Below are positions 27,510 through 35,075 of a stretch of 47,049 bases of DNA, one piece after another. The stretch is from contig JAFLCT010000006.1 in assembly GCA_017302335.1 (NCBI GenBank), positions 1-47,049 of the forward strand, given 5' to 3'. The notes beneath the pieces are model-generated. The model did no database searches. It was not told the DNA's origin and saw only the letters and a list, made by a program, of their open reading frames with translations. This DNA is from Caulobacterales bacterium (lineage in GTDB: Bacteria > Pseudomonadota > Alphaproteobacteria > Caulobacterales > Caulobacteraceae). Within the stretch, counting starts at the first letter, position 1; every line of letters starts with the position of its first letter. The position numbers and the translations under genes were made by a program.

Positions 27510-28595
27510 ATGGACCGGCGACGACTTCTACAGGCGGGTTTGGGCGTCGTTGGCGCGGGCGTTTCCGGCTGCGCGCGACTGGAGCCGACGACCCCGAGAT
27601 TCGAGATGCCTCTCGAAAGCGCGCCGCACCTGCGCACCCTGATGCAATGGCCCGTCAGCGTCGATGTCTATGGCGCCCGCGACCTGGCGGCGGTTCAATC
27701 CTCGATCATCGATATCGCCAATGCGATCGGCGAGCATGAGCCGGTGGCCTTGTTGGCCGCAGCCGACGCGCGCGGCCTGGATCGCCGCCGGTTCAGCGGC
27801 GCGGTCGAGTTCTGGGACATCCCCACCGACGACCTGTGGTGCCGCGACAGCGGCCCGACCTTCGTCAAGACCGCGGGCGGCGCCTCGGCCGTCGCTTTGA
27901 TCCAGTTCAACGGCTGGGGCCGCAAACAACCCCACGCCCAGGACGCGCGCATCGCCGCGCGCACGGCCGAACGCCTGGGGCTGCCAATCATCGACAGCGG
28001 CGTGATCGGCGAACAGGGCGGTCTCGAACATGACGGCGACGGGACCCTTTTGGCCCACGCCAGTTGCTGGGTGAACGCCAACCGCAACCCCGGCCTGACG
28101 GCCGATCAAATCGCTGATCGACTGGAAACAGCCCTGGGCGCCTCCAAGACGATCTGGGCGCCGGGGGTCAAGGGCGCGGACATCACCGACTATCACATCG
28201 ACGCCCTGGCCCGCTTCGTCGGACCTGGCCAGGTGCTGATCCAGATCGATGATGCGATGAATCCCGACGACCCGTGGTCCGTGGCCGCGCACAGGACCCT
28301 GGCCGTGCTGAAAGCCGCGACCGACGCGAGAGGCCGCCCCTTGCAGATCGTCCGTCTGCCCGAGCCGGTCAACATTCGCGCGCGCGGCGACGACTTCGTG
28401 TCCAGTTACGTCAACTATTACGTCTGCAACGGCGCGGTGATCGCCCCCCAGTTCGGCGACCGCCGCAGCGACGACGCCGCGCGCGCCCTGCTGTCGGACC
28501 TGTATCCCGGCCGCCAGATCGTGCAACTGAACATCGACCCCATCGGCGCCTCGGGCGGCGGCGTCCACTGCGCCACCCAGCAACAGCCCGCCTGA
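27510..28595 (+). CDS. Agmatine deiminase/PAD_porph-family protein with Tat-lipoprotein signal
   Basis: 361 aa. The N-terminus MDRRRLLQAGLGVVGAGVSGC has a twin-arginine start (residues 3-5) and a lipobox ending at Cys21. The catalytic domain follows agmatine deiminase: PHLRTLMQWP, WDIPTDDLWCRDSGPTFV, GGLEHDGDGTLLAHASCW, SYVNYYVCNGAVIAPQFGD and GASGGGVHC (nucleophile Cys354) ATQQQP. Agmatine deiminase makes N-carbamoylputrescine in the cytosol. An exported, lipid-anchored copy may instead act on a periplasmic guanidino substrate. Activity is inferred from motifs. Confidence 0.85.
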   Translation: MDRRRLLQAGLGVVGAGVSGCARLEPTTPRFEMPLESAPHLRTLMQWPVSVDVYGARDLAAVQSSIIDIANAIGEHEPVALLAAADARGLDRRRFSGAVEFWDIPTDDLWCRDSGPTFVKTAGGASAVALIQFNGWGRKQPHAQDARIAARTAERLGLPIIDSGVIGEQGGLEHDGDGTLLAHASCWVNANRNPGLTADQIADRLETALGASKTIWAPGVKGADITDYHIDALARFVGPGQVLIQIDDAMNPDDPWSVAAHRTLAVLKAATDARGRPLQIVRLPEPVNIRARGDDFVSSYVNYYVCNGAVIAPQFGDRRSDDAARALLSDLYPGRQIVQLNIDPIGASGGGVHCATQQQPA

Positions 28596-28601
28596 CGCCG
28601 T

Positions 28602-29336
28602 TCAGGTCTCCAGGCCGTCCTTGAACCGCATCGAGGCGTGGGAGCCGTCGCAGAACGGCTTGTTGGACGAGGCGCCGCAACGGCACAGCGTCTGACGGTT
28701 CCGAACCTCATAGCTTTCGCCGCTGGCGCTCTGAACCCTGATCCCGCCGCGCAGCATCAGCGGCCCGCTGACCCCCAGGGCCGGGTCCTCGATCAGCGAC
28801 AGGGAGGCAGGCTCGGCCGTCTCGACCGGCGCTCCGGTCGAGCGGTCCCACACCAGCAGACGCCCCGACGGGCAATGGTGCGCCATATAGACGGCCAGTT
28901 CAGCGTGCCGCTGGCCCGGCTCCATGACCTCGTTCCAGAACCGGTCGCCGTTGTCGCAGAAACGGCCGTAGGCGCAGTACATTTCATTGTCGGTCAGGCT
29001 GTATTGCGGACCATCCATGCGGGTCGCCTTGTCCAGCATGGGTTCGAACGGAGCTTGCTCGGTCAGGTCGACGCCCGCACGCAGATGGGACCCGTCGCAA
29101 TACGGCTTGTTCTTCGAATAGCCGCAGCGACACAATATGGAGCCGTCCTTGACCGCGAACGCACGGCCCTGCCTGTAGGACCAGGAATTCCCGGCGCTGT
29201 TCGGCTCGATGATCTGGATATGCAGCGTCGGCGCGCCATGCACCCGATAGGGTCCGCCGTCGGTCACCTCGATCCAGATCGACGGATCGCTTTCGGCGGA
29301 CCCGATCTGAACATCGGACTTAGTCGCTTGCGACAC
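28602..29336 (-). CDS. Tandem CDGSH iron-sulfur protein
   Basis: 244 aa from GTG 29336, with AGGAGG seven bases upstream. Two CDGSH zinc-finger-like iron-sulfur motifs are visible: CRCGYSKNKPYCDGSH (about residues 70-85) and CRCGASSNKPFCDGSH (about 219-234). Each has the C-x-C-x9-C-x3-H layout that binds a [2Fe-2S] cluster. Between them lies a separate domain with CAYGRFCDNGDRFW and HHCPSGRLLVWD. The second CDGSH is followed by only a short tail. This long, two-motif bacterial form is uncharacterised as far as I know, and electron transfer or redox sensing is a guess from the family. Confidence 0.88.
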   Translation of the reverse strand: MSQATKSDVQIGSAESDPSIWIEVTDGGPYRVHGAPTLHIQIIEPNSAGNSWSYRQGRAFAVKDGSILCRCGYSKNKPYCDGSHLRAGVDLTEQAPFEPMLDKATRMDGPQYSLTDNEMYCAYGRFCDNGDRFWNEVMEPGQRHAELAVYMAHHCPSGRLLVWDRSTGAPVETAEPASLSLIEDPALGVSGPLMLRGGIRVQSASGESYEVRNRQTLCRCGASSNKPFCDGSHASMRFKDGLET

Positions 29337-29445
29337 GTCGCGGCCTCCTGCTTCAAACGCTCCCCGGAACGGCGACGAACGACGCGGTCAGACCGCGCAT
29401 CGGCTTGCCTCACCCGGCGTTGAAGATGAGTACACGGCCCCGATC

Positions 29446-29468
29446 TTCGGACAACGAAATTATCCGAA
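29446..29468. promoter_or_regulatory. Operator-like inverted repeat upstream of the CDGSH gene
   Basis: TTCGGACAA (29446-29454) and TTATCCGAA (29460-29468) form arms with one mismatch and a 5-bp spacer. A further TTCGGGACA follows at about 29474. It lies about 110 bp upstream of the CDGSH start codon, in a 180-bp gap after the convergent end of mmsB's neighbour. The binding factor is unknown. Confidence 0.35.
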
Positions 29469-29516
29469 ACCAATTCGGGACATCCGCGAGCGTCCTGGGA
29501 GGCGAGAGCGGCGGCG

Positions 29517-30422
29517 TCAGCCCTTGGGCAGGTCGTCCAGCTTGCCGCGCAACATCTGAAGGATGGCCGAAAAATCGCGGCCGCCGTAGCCCAGGCCGTT
29601 GAACATCTGGAACAGGGCTTCGGTCTGGGCGCCCAGCGGGGTCGCGGCGCCGGACTTGGCCGCCGCATCCTGGGCCAGCTTGAGGTCCTTCAGCATCATG
29701 GCCGTGGCGAAACCACCGTCGTAATTGCGGTTCGACGGCGCGGTCGGCACCGGGCCGGGCCACGGATAATAGGTGGTGACCGACCACGACTGGCCCGAAG
29801 ACTTGGCGACGATGTCGAACATCTTGACCGGGTCCAGGCCCAGCTTCTCGGCCAGACCGATGGCCTCGCAGGTCCCCAGCATGGTGATGCCCAGGATCAT
29901 GTTGTTGCAGATCTTGGCCGCCTGACCGGCGCCGTGATCGCCGGCGCGGAAGGTCGCGCGGCTCATCGGCTCCAGCGCCGGTTCGATGCGGGCGAAGTCC
30001 GGTTCGTCGCAGCCGACCATGAAGGCCAGTGTCCCGGCGTCGGCCGCCATGGTTCCGCCCGAGACGGGCGCATCGGCGAAGGCGTAGCCCGCGTCCTTCG
30101 CCAGACCCGCGACCTTGCGGGCCGTGTCGACGTCGATGGTCGAACAGTCCAGCAGCAGGGCGCTGGTCGGGGCGTGACCGATGATCTGTTCCGAATAGAC
30201 CTTCAGCACGTGCGGCCCAGCCGGCAGCATGGTGATGACCACGTCGGCGGCCTTCACGGCCTCGGCCACCGAGGCGGCGGCGGTGCAGCCCGCGGCGACG
30301 GCCCGCTCAACGGCCTCTTGCGACAGGTCGAAAGCCATGACGGAGCGGCCCGCCTTGGCCTGATTGGCGGCCATGCCGCCACCCATATTGCCCAGGCCGA
30401 TGAAGGCGATCGTCTGCATCAT
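29517..30422 (-). CDS. mmsB: 3-hydroxyisobutyrate dehydrogenase
   Basis: 301 aa (starts at 30422 or 30419, two adjacent ATGs). It oxidises 3-hydroxyisobutyrate to methylmalonate semialdehyde in valine breakdown, with NAD+. The N-terminal Rossmann motif AFIGLGNMGGGMAANQAKAG is clear, followed by DAPVSGGTMAADAGTLAFMVGG-like sequence (CDE here) and the catalytic-lysine region GHGAGQAAKICNNMILG. The C-terminal half carries the family's KDLKLAQDAA. It starts 21 bp after the DUF3126 gene. Related beta-hydroxyacid dehydrogenases share these motifs, so the substrate is probable rather than certain. Confidence 0.9.
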   Translation of the reverse strand: MMQTIAFIGLGNMGGGMAANQAKAGRSVMAFDLSQEAVERAVAAGCTAAASVAEAVKAADVVITMLPAGPHVLKVYSEQIIGHAPTSALLLDCSTIDVDTARKVAGLAKDAGYAFADAPVSGGTMAADAGTLAFMVGCDEPDFARIEPALEPMSRATFRAGDHGAGQAAKICNNMILGITMLGTCEAIGLAEKLGLDPVKMFDIVAKSSGQSWSVTTYYPWPGPVPTAPSNRNYDGGFATAMMLKDLKLAQDAAAKSGAATPLGAQTEALFQMFNGLGYGGRDFSAILQMLRGKLDDLPKG

Positions 30423-30443
30423 GACTCTACTCGCTGTGCTCGA

Positions 30444-30653
30444 TCAGGCCTGCGGCAGGTCTTCGGCCAGGATGGCCATTTCGAACATATAGGAACCGGC
30501 TTCGTCCTCGTCCTCGAAGATCACGCCGATGAATTCGTCATCGACATAGACCTCGGCGGAATCGGTCTGTTTGCGGGCCTTCACCTTCAGGCCGCCGTGG
30601 TTGAAGGTGCGCTTCAGATGGGTCTCGACGCGCTTGATGTCGGCTTCGGTCAC
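30444..30653 (-). CDS. DUF3126 family protein
   Basis: 69 aa from GTG 30653. TEADIKRVETHLKRTFNHGGLKVKARKQTDSAEVYVDDEFIGVIFEDEDEAGSYMFEMAILAEDL (given by its ends) is the whole length of DUF3126, a small cytosolic alphaproteobacterial family of unknown role. The longer frame to 30740 is non-conserved. It precedes mmsB by 21 bp and follows cysE by about 120 bp. Confidence 0.8.
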   Translation of the reverse strand: MTEADIKRVETHLKRTFNHGGLKVKARKQTDSAEVYVDDEFIGVIFEDEDEAGSYMFEMAILAEDLPQA

Positions 30654-30733
30654 GGAGGGCCTCGTCAGGGATGGGAATTGGGCGCGGACCCTAGTGAGGT
30701 CGGTGCGGCATTGAAAGCCCTGACGGCGCTGAG

Positions 30734-30763
30734 CGCCCAATCCTCCCCCATTGGGCGAGGATT
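30734..30763. repeat. Overlapping alternative hairpins after cysE
   Basis: CGCCCAAT (30734-30741) can pair with ATTGGGCG (30750-30757), and AATCCTC (30739-30745) can pair with GAGGATT (30757-30763). The two stems exclude each other. There is no T-run. Confidence 0.45.
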
Positions 30764-30774
30764 GATCGACAGCC

Positions 30775-31596
30775 TCAGATCACGAAATCATAGACGATGT
30801 CGGCCAGCGTATGGTCCATGGTCCGGGCGGGGGTCGCCTCGGTCGGGCAGTTGACCAGGCGCGCCGGAACCCCGGCCACCGTGCAGCCCGCGGGCACGGG
30901 TTTCAGCACCACCGAGCCGGACGCCACCTTGGCGTAGTCGCCGACGGCGATGTCGCCCAGGACCTTGGCCCCCGCCCCCAGAAGCACGCCCTTGCCGATC
31001 TTGGGGTGGCGGTCGCCGCGCTGGGCGCCCGTTCCGCCCAGGGTCACGGCGTGCAGCATGGAGACGTCGTCGCCGACCACCGCCGTCTCGCCGATGACGA
31101 TGCCGGTGCCGTGGTCCAGGAACAGACCCGACCCCAGCTTGGCCGCCGGATGAATGTCGACCTGGAACAGTTCGGACATCCGGCTCTGGAAATGCAGGGC
31201 CAGGGTTTCGCGCCCGCGCGTCCACAGCCAGTGGGCCACGCGATAGGCCTGGAGCGCCTGGAATCCCTTGAAATAGAGGAAGGGCTGCAACAGCGAGCGG
31301 ATGGCCGGATCACGCTCGGCCACGGCGGCCAGGTCGGCCTCGGCGGCGGCGACGATCGATCGGTCGGCGCGGTAGGTCTCAAGGCAGGTCTCGCGGACCG
31401 TCATGGCCCCCAGTTCGGCGTCGCCCAGCTTGCGCGCGATCTGGAAGCTCAGGGCGCCCGCCAGGTCCGAATGCGCCAGGATCACGGCGTTCATCTGCGA
31501 CGCCAGGCCCGGCTCGTCGCGCGCGGCCGCCTCGGCCGAGGCGCGAAGTCGGCCCCAGACGTCTTCCCGCACGGCGACGACTTCCAGTCGGGTCAT
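30775..31596 (-). CDS. cysE: Serine O-acetyltransferase
   Basis: 273 aa from the ATG at 31596 (a TTG one codon upstream is possible). It acetylates serine with acetyl-CoA for cysteine synthesis. The N-terminal helical half is followed by the left-handed beta-helix: FQVDIHPAAKLGSGLFLDHGTGIVIGETAVVGDDVSMLHAVTLGGTG (given by ends), with catalytic His in LDHGTG and in MLHAVTLGG. The C-terminal tail is long and contains a Cys/Pro turn (VNCPTEATPA). A Nudix gene ends 22 bp upstream on the same strand. Confidence 0.94.
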   Translation of the reverse strand: MTRLEVVAVREDVWGRLRASAEAAARDEPGLASQMNAVILAHSDLAGALSFQIARKLGDAELGAMTVRETCLETYRADRSIVAAAEADLAAVAERDPAIRSLLQPFLYFKGFQALQAYRVAHWLWTRGRETLALHFQSRMSELFQVDIHPAAKLGSGLFLDHGTGIVIGETAVVGDDVSMLHAVTLGGTGAQRGDRHPKIGKGVLLGAGAKVLGDIAVGDYAKVASGSVVLKPVPAGCTVAGVPARLVNCPTEATPARTMDHTLADIVYDFVI

Positions 31597-31618
31597 CAAC
31601 GTCTCCCTTTCGCGGCCA

Positions 31619-32248
31619 TCATAGCCGGTGCAGCATCACATGGGCCAGCCAGCCCGGCAGCAGGCTCTCACGCGCCATATGGTAGGCCCTGAGCGCCGTC
31701 GCCACCGTCAGGGCGTCCTGGACCTGACCTTCGCTGATGGCGTCCAGCAGGGTCAGGAACGGCGTGCGCGCCGTGACGATCAGTTCGGTCGGGTCCGGCG
31801 CGATCGGCGTGGGCGACAAACCCCAGCACAGCCAGACGATCCCGCGCTCATCGGTCACCGAGTTGGACAGTTGCAGCCGCAGAGCCTCTTGCCAGTGGTC
31901 GGCCCTAAGCCCCGCCTCCTCGGCCAGTTCGCGTTTGATCCCGGCCAGGGGGTCTTCGTCGAACGGCGCCCCGCCCTCGGGCATCTCCCACGAGAAGTCG
32001 GCGCAGGCGAAGCGCGATTGGCCCACCAGGGTGACCGTGCCGTCCTCATGGATCGGCAGGACGCCGACCGCCAGGCTCTTGGGCCGCATCACCGCATAGA
32101 CGGCGGGCGCGCCGGTCGGCGCTGTGGCGTCGTGCTCGGTCAGGCGCAGCCAGTCGTTCTCATAGACGGTGCGTTCGCCCGCATCCTTCCATGGCGGCGG
32201 TTTGGGCAGGCCCTTGGCCCACGGCGGTGCATTTGCGTCTTCGCTCAT
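31619..32248 (-). CDS. Nudix hydrolase (ADP-ribose pyrophosphatase-like)
   Basis: 209 aa from the ATG at 32248 (MSEDANAPPWAKGLPKPPPW). The canonical Nudix box GGAPFDEDPLAGIKRELAEE (GX5EX7REUXEE) is at about residues 100-119, preceded by LVGQSRFACADFSWEMPEGG. This pattern, with FSWEMPEGG before the box, is typical of ADP-ribose/nucleotide-sugar hydrolases (NudF-like). It probably forms an operon with cysE, 22 bp downstream. The substrate is uncertain. Confidence 0.88.
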   Translation of the reverse strand: MSEDANAPPWAKGLPKPPPWKDAGERTVYENDWLRLTEHDATAPTGAPAVYAVMRPKSLAVGVLPIHEDGTVTLVGQSRFACADFSWEMPEGGAPFDEDPLAGIKRELAEEAGLRADHWQEALRLQLSNSVTDERGIVWLCWGLSPTPIAPDPTELIVTARTPFLTLLDAISEGQVQDALTVATALRAYHMARESLLPGWLAHVMLHRL

Positions 32249-32293
32249 CGACGAAGGTATGGCGCCGCGCCGCGGCAAATCCTAGCTAGGCGC

Positions 32294-32896
32294 ATGGCCG
32301 ATGAAACCCTGGGCGACGCCCTGCCCCCGCCCGTTCCGTCCGAAACGATGCGCCGCCGTCTGGCGACCCGTCGTTCAGCGCCCGCGCAGAGCCTGGCCTC
32401 GCCCGGCCCGAAGGACGCCGAACTGGACGAAATCCTGACGCTGGGCGCACGCACGCCCGACCACGGCAAGCTGTTTCCCTGGCGGTTCGTGATCCTGTCG
32501 CCCGAGGCGCGGGCGCGGATCGGCGCGGCCTTGACGCCGCTGGCCGGGCGCCAGCCCGACCCAGCCAAGGCCGCCAAGACCTTGATGAAGCTGACCGCGC
32601 CGCCGGTCACCGTGTTGGTGATTTCGACGCCCGTGATCGATCACAAGGTGCCGGTGTGGGAACAGCAGTTGTCGGCCGGTGCGGTCTGCATGAACCTGGA
32701 GCACGCGGCCAACGCCTTCGGCTATCACGCCAGTTGGATCACCGACTGGTACAGCTATGACCCCGAAGCCGCGGCGATGTTCGGCGTCGGCGACGACGAA
32801 CAGGTCGCGGGCTTCATCCATCTGGGGACCCCCGCAGAGGCGCCGCTGGAACGGCCCCGGCCGGACGTAGCCGCCCTGACCTCGCGTCTGGACTGA
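32294..32896 (+). CDS. Nitroreductase family protein (YdjA-like)
   Basis: 200 aa from the ATG at 32294. Family features: METMRRRLATRRSAPAQSL-like N-terminus (here SETMRRRLATRRS, FMN phosphate-binding arginines), LGARTPDHGKLFPWRFVIL, VPVWEQQLSAGAVCMNLEHAANAFGY and the C-terminal FIHLGTPAEAPLERPRPD. FMN-dependent NAD(P)H reductase. The minimal type lacks the long substrate domain, like E. coli YdjA. It is divergent from the Nudix gene, with only 45 bp between the starts, so the promoters overlap. Confidence 0.9.
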   Translation: MADETLGDALPPPVPSETMRRRLATRRSAPAQSLASPGPKDAELDEILTLGARTPDHGKLFPWRFVILSPEARARIGAALTPLAGRQPDPAKAAKTLMKLTAPPVTVLVISTPVIDHKVPVWEQQLSAGAVCMNLEHAANAFGYHASWITDWYSYDPEAAAMFGVGDDEQVAGFIHLGTPAEAPLERPRPDVAALTSRLD

Positions 32897-32961
32897 GGAC
32901 ATTCAGGGCAGCGGCTTGGTCCATTCCATGAGGACGAGCCAGGGCGCGCGTCGTCGCCCGC

Positions 32962-33834
32962 CTAGCCGGACGTTTCCGGCTCCGGCGGATGCACCAGCGA
33001 CACCAGCACCACGCTGATCATCATCAGCAGGAACCAACTGCCCAGCTTGGCGATCGACACCGGCGTCCAGCCGTCGGCCTGATCGGGATAGGTCCAGGCG
33101 CGGGCGTAGGTGCCCAGGTTCTCGGCGAACCAGATGAACAGAGCGACCAGCAGGAACCCCAGCAGGAACGGCATCGACCGCCGGGTCCGGTCCGGCGTGA
33201 AATAGAACCAACCCCGCCCGAACAGCGCCGCCGTCGCCACGAACAGGCCCAGCCGGATGTCCGGCAGCCAGTGATGGGTGAAAAAGTTGACGTAGATGGC
33301 CGCCGCCAGCGCCCAAGTCGTCCACAACGGCGGATAGTGGCGAAAGCGGATGTCGAACACCCGCTGGACCCGCGCGATATAGCTGCCCACCGCCGCGTAC
33401 ATGAAGCCGGTGAACAACGGCACGCCGCCGATCCGCAACAGGCTGGCTTCGGGGTAGATCCACGAACCGTGGGCGGTCTTGAACACCTCCATCGCCGTGC
33501 CGACGACGTGGAACAGAAAGATGACCCGCGCCTCGTCCCAGCTCTCCAGCTTCAGCGCCAGCATGGTCGCCTGGATGGCCAGGGCGCCGACGACCAGGAC
33601 GTCGTAGCGCGCGATCGGCGCCCCGCCGTCGGGCCACAACGCCGACCACAGCAGATGCGTCCCCACCAGCAGCGCCAGCATGGTCCCGCCGAACAGACAG
33701 GCCCAGGCCTGCTTCAGGCCGAACATCAGGAACTCGAAACCATGGCGCGACGCCGCAGCGCGGTCGGCCCGGGTCCGCAAGTCGGCCAGGAAACGGCGGC
33801 CGAGGGTTTCGTGCGCGAGAGACGGAAAGGTCAT
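32962..33834 (-). CDS. DUF817 family integral membrane protein
   Basis: 290 aa with about eight predicted helices. The DUF817 signatures are FEFLMFGLKQAWACLFGG, ESWDEARVIFLFHVVGTAMEVFKT, GSWIYPE and VGSYIARVQRVF, followed by HHWLPDIRLGLF and WFAENLGTYARAWTYPDQ. The family is of unknown function and found mainly in proteobacteria and bacilli. The start is the ATG at 33834. It ends 65 bp from the convergent nitroreductase gene. Confidence 0.88.
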   Translation of the reverse strand: MTFPSLAHETLGRRFLADLRTRADRAAASRHGFEFLMFGLKQAWACLFGGTMLALLVGTHLLWSALWPDGGAPIARYDVLVVGALAIQATMLALKLESWDEARVIFLFHVVGTAMEVFKTAHGSWIYPEASLLRIGGVPLFTGFMYAAVGSYIARVQRVFDIRFRHYPPLWTTWALAAAIYVNFFTHHWLPDIRLGLFVATAALFGRGWFYFTPDRTRRSMPFLLGFLLVALFIWFAENLGTYARAWTYPDQADGWTPVSIAKLGSWFLLMMISVVLVSLVHPPEPETSG

Positions 33835-33904
33835 GACCGCCGACTAGCGGCGACCGGTCCCCGAAATCATGAGCGGGAGCTGAGCAATTTCGGCGAGCGC
33901 AAGT

Positions 33905-34132
33905 TCAGGCTTTCGCTTCGGAATTGGCCGCCATCAGAGTCACCTCGGGTCGGAAGGGTTTCACCAGTTCGGGAGGCGCTACGGAGGGTATATCCATCCG
34001 AACGAAGGATTTCACGATCGATTGAAACGTCTGGGTGTGGCGCACCCGATGAATCGCGCCGACGCGCCCCTGGATGACCTCTGGAGCATCAGGCCAGAAG
34101 CGAGATCGATACCGGCTCAGCCCCATCCGCAC
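33905..34132 (-). CDS. Possible small protein, unknown
   Basis: 75 aa, starting at GTG 34132 (with an internal ATG two codons in). No domain is recognised. The segment HTQTFQSIVKSFVRMDIPSVAPPELVKPFRPEV looks protein-like, and its codons have more A/T third positions than the housekeeping genes, like those of the toxin-antitoxin genes upstream. If it is not real, this gap of 333 bp (33835-34167) between DUF817 and the GNAT gene holds nothing else I can name. Confidence 0.35.
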   Translation of the reverse strand: MRMGLSRYRSRFWPDAPEVIQGRVGAIHRVRHTQTFQSIVKSFVRMDIPSVAPPELVKPFRPEVTLMAANSEAKA

Positions 34133-34167
34133 CGGGCCGCCGTTCCGCCTCTACCGTCTGACACCCC

Positions 34168-34698
34168 CTAACTGAACGCCGCGACGATCGTTTCGATCGG
34201 GAGGAAGAGCGTCCGGCTGTCTTGCGGATATTCAAAGAACTCGGCCTGTCGCAGATAGAAGGTCTTGGCCGCTTTGCTTTTGGCGTGAACCAGCACGGCG
34301 GCGATGCCGATGCTTTGCGACGCCAAGGCGATGCGTCTCAGGGCGTCGGACAGGAGGTCGGCGCCCAATCCGCGCCCCGCATGACGCCGGTCCACGGCGA
34401 GGCGGCCGATAACCGATATGGGCACGGCGTCCGGGGCGTTTCGCCGAAGCCGACCAGGCGTCGCCGCCCGTTCGATCGCCCCGGCGGAAATGCAGTAGTA
34501 ACCGACCACCCTGTTTTCGCTGCACACGACATAGGTCCGCGAATAGCGGCTCTCGTTTTTCAGCGCCCTGTGTCTGAGCCAGTCGTCAAGAACCGCTTCG
34601 CCGGAATCGAAGTCCAAAACATCATGTTCGACAGTCAGCGGCTCGGGCGCGGACAGAAGACCATCGACCGACTGGGCGCTTCCCGTCAGGTCCGCCAT
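34168..34698 (-). CDS. GNAT acetyltransferase, TacT-type toxin
   Basis: 176 aa. The GNAT core carries VVCSENRVVGYYCISAGAIER, VSVIGRLAVDRRHAGRGLGADLLSDALRRI-like sequence (here PISVIGRLAVDRRHAGRGLG, with the acetyl-CoA P-loop RHAGRGLG) and LVHAKSKAAKTFYLRQAEF. The C-terminal FFEYPQDSRTLFLPI is typical of the DUF1778-partnered acetyltransferases (TacT, AtaT, ItaT) that acetylate charged tRNA and block translation. Its first codons overlap the antitoxin gene by 13 bp, which fits a toxin-antitoxin operon. Confidence 0.88.
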   Translation of the reverse strand: MADLTGSAQSVDGLLSAPEPLTVEHDVLDFDSGEAVLDDWLRHRALKNESRYSRTYVVCSENRVVGYYCISAGAIERAATPGRLRRNAPDAVPISVIGRLAVDRRHAGRGLGADLLSDALRRIALASQSIGIAAVLVHAKSKAAKTFYLRQAEFFEYPQDSRTLFLPIETIVAAFS

Positions 34699-35009
34699 GC
34701 CGGCTTTCGCTCCAGCAAGGCGCGCAGTTTCAGGCCGGGCGCTGGCGGGTTGTCCAGAGCGTCGACAAAGGCATCGAAACGATCGGCGTCGAGGGCGAAC
34801 AACCGCTGATCCAGCAACACGTCGATGGCTTGGCGACGGGCGGATTCCACCATGAACTCGGTACGTGTCTTGCCAAGGATCGCTGCGGCGTCATCGATCA
34901 GTCGCCGAACCTGCGGCTCGATGCGCAGATTGATCGCGCCCTTGGCGACGGACGGCGCGCCCTCGACAAGGAAATCGGAAGACGGTTCGGAAAATCCTGG
35001 CCTGCGCAT
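34686..35009 (-). CDS. DUF1778 antitoxin (TacA-type)
   Basis: 107 aa from ATG 35009 (GTG 35012 also possible). The central ribbon-helix-helix AINLRIEPQVRRLIDDAAAILGKTRTEFMVESA (given by ends) is the DUF1778 DNA-binding core. The C-terminal stretch LDQRLFALDADRFDAFVDALDNPP is the part that usually binds and covers the acetyltransferase active site. It is upstream of the toxin, as usual. A perfect palindrome CTACACA-GT-TGTGTAG at 35022-35037 is the likely operator. Confidence 0.9.
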   Translation of the reverse strand: MRRPGFSEPSSDFLVEGAPSVAKGAINLRIEPQVRRLIDDAAAILGKTRTEFMVESARRQAIDVLLDQRLFALDADRFDAFVDALDNPPAPGLKLRALLERKPAWRT

Positions 35010-35021
35010 CACGGCGGCAGC

Positions 35022-35037
35022 CTACACAGTTGTGTAG
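35022..35037. promoter_or_regulatory. Operator-like palindrome of the toxin-antitoxin operon
   Basis: CTACACA (35022-35028) and TGTGTAG (35031-35037) are perfect inverted arms, 13 bp from the antitoxin start. Ribbon-helix-helix antitoxins repress their own promoter through such palindromes, so this is the likely autoregulatory site. Confidence 0.6.
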
Positions 35038-35075
35038 ACATTGTCGACACAGGGGCGCGACTGATTGATGACGGC

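Noticed and set aside
29337-29516. Small gene in the gap between mmsB and the CDGSH gene
   Set aside because: Short frames only, none with a ribosome-binding site and consistent codon use.
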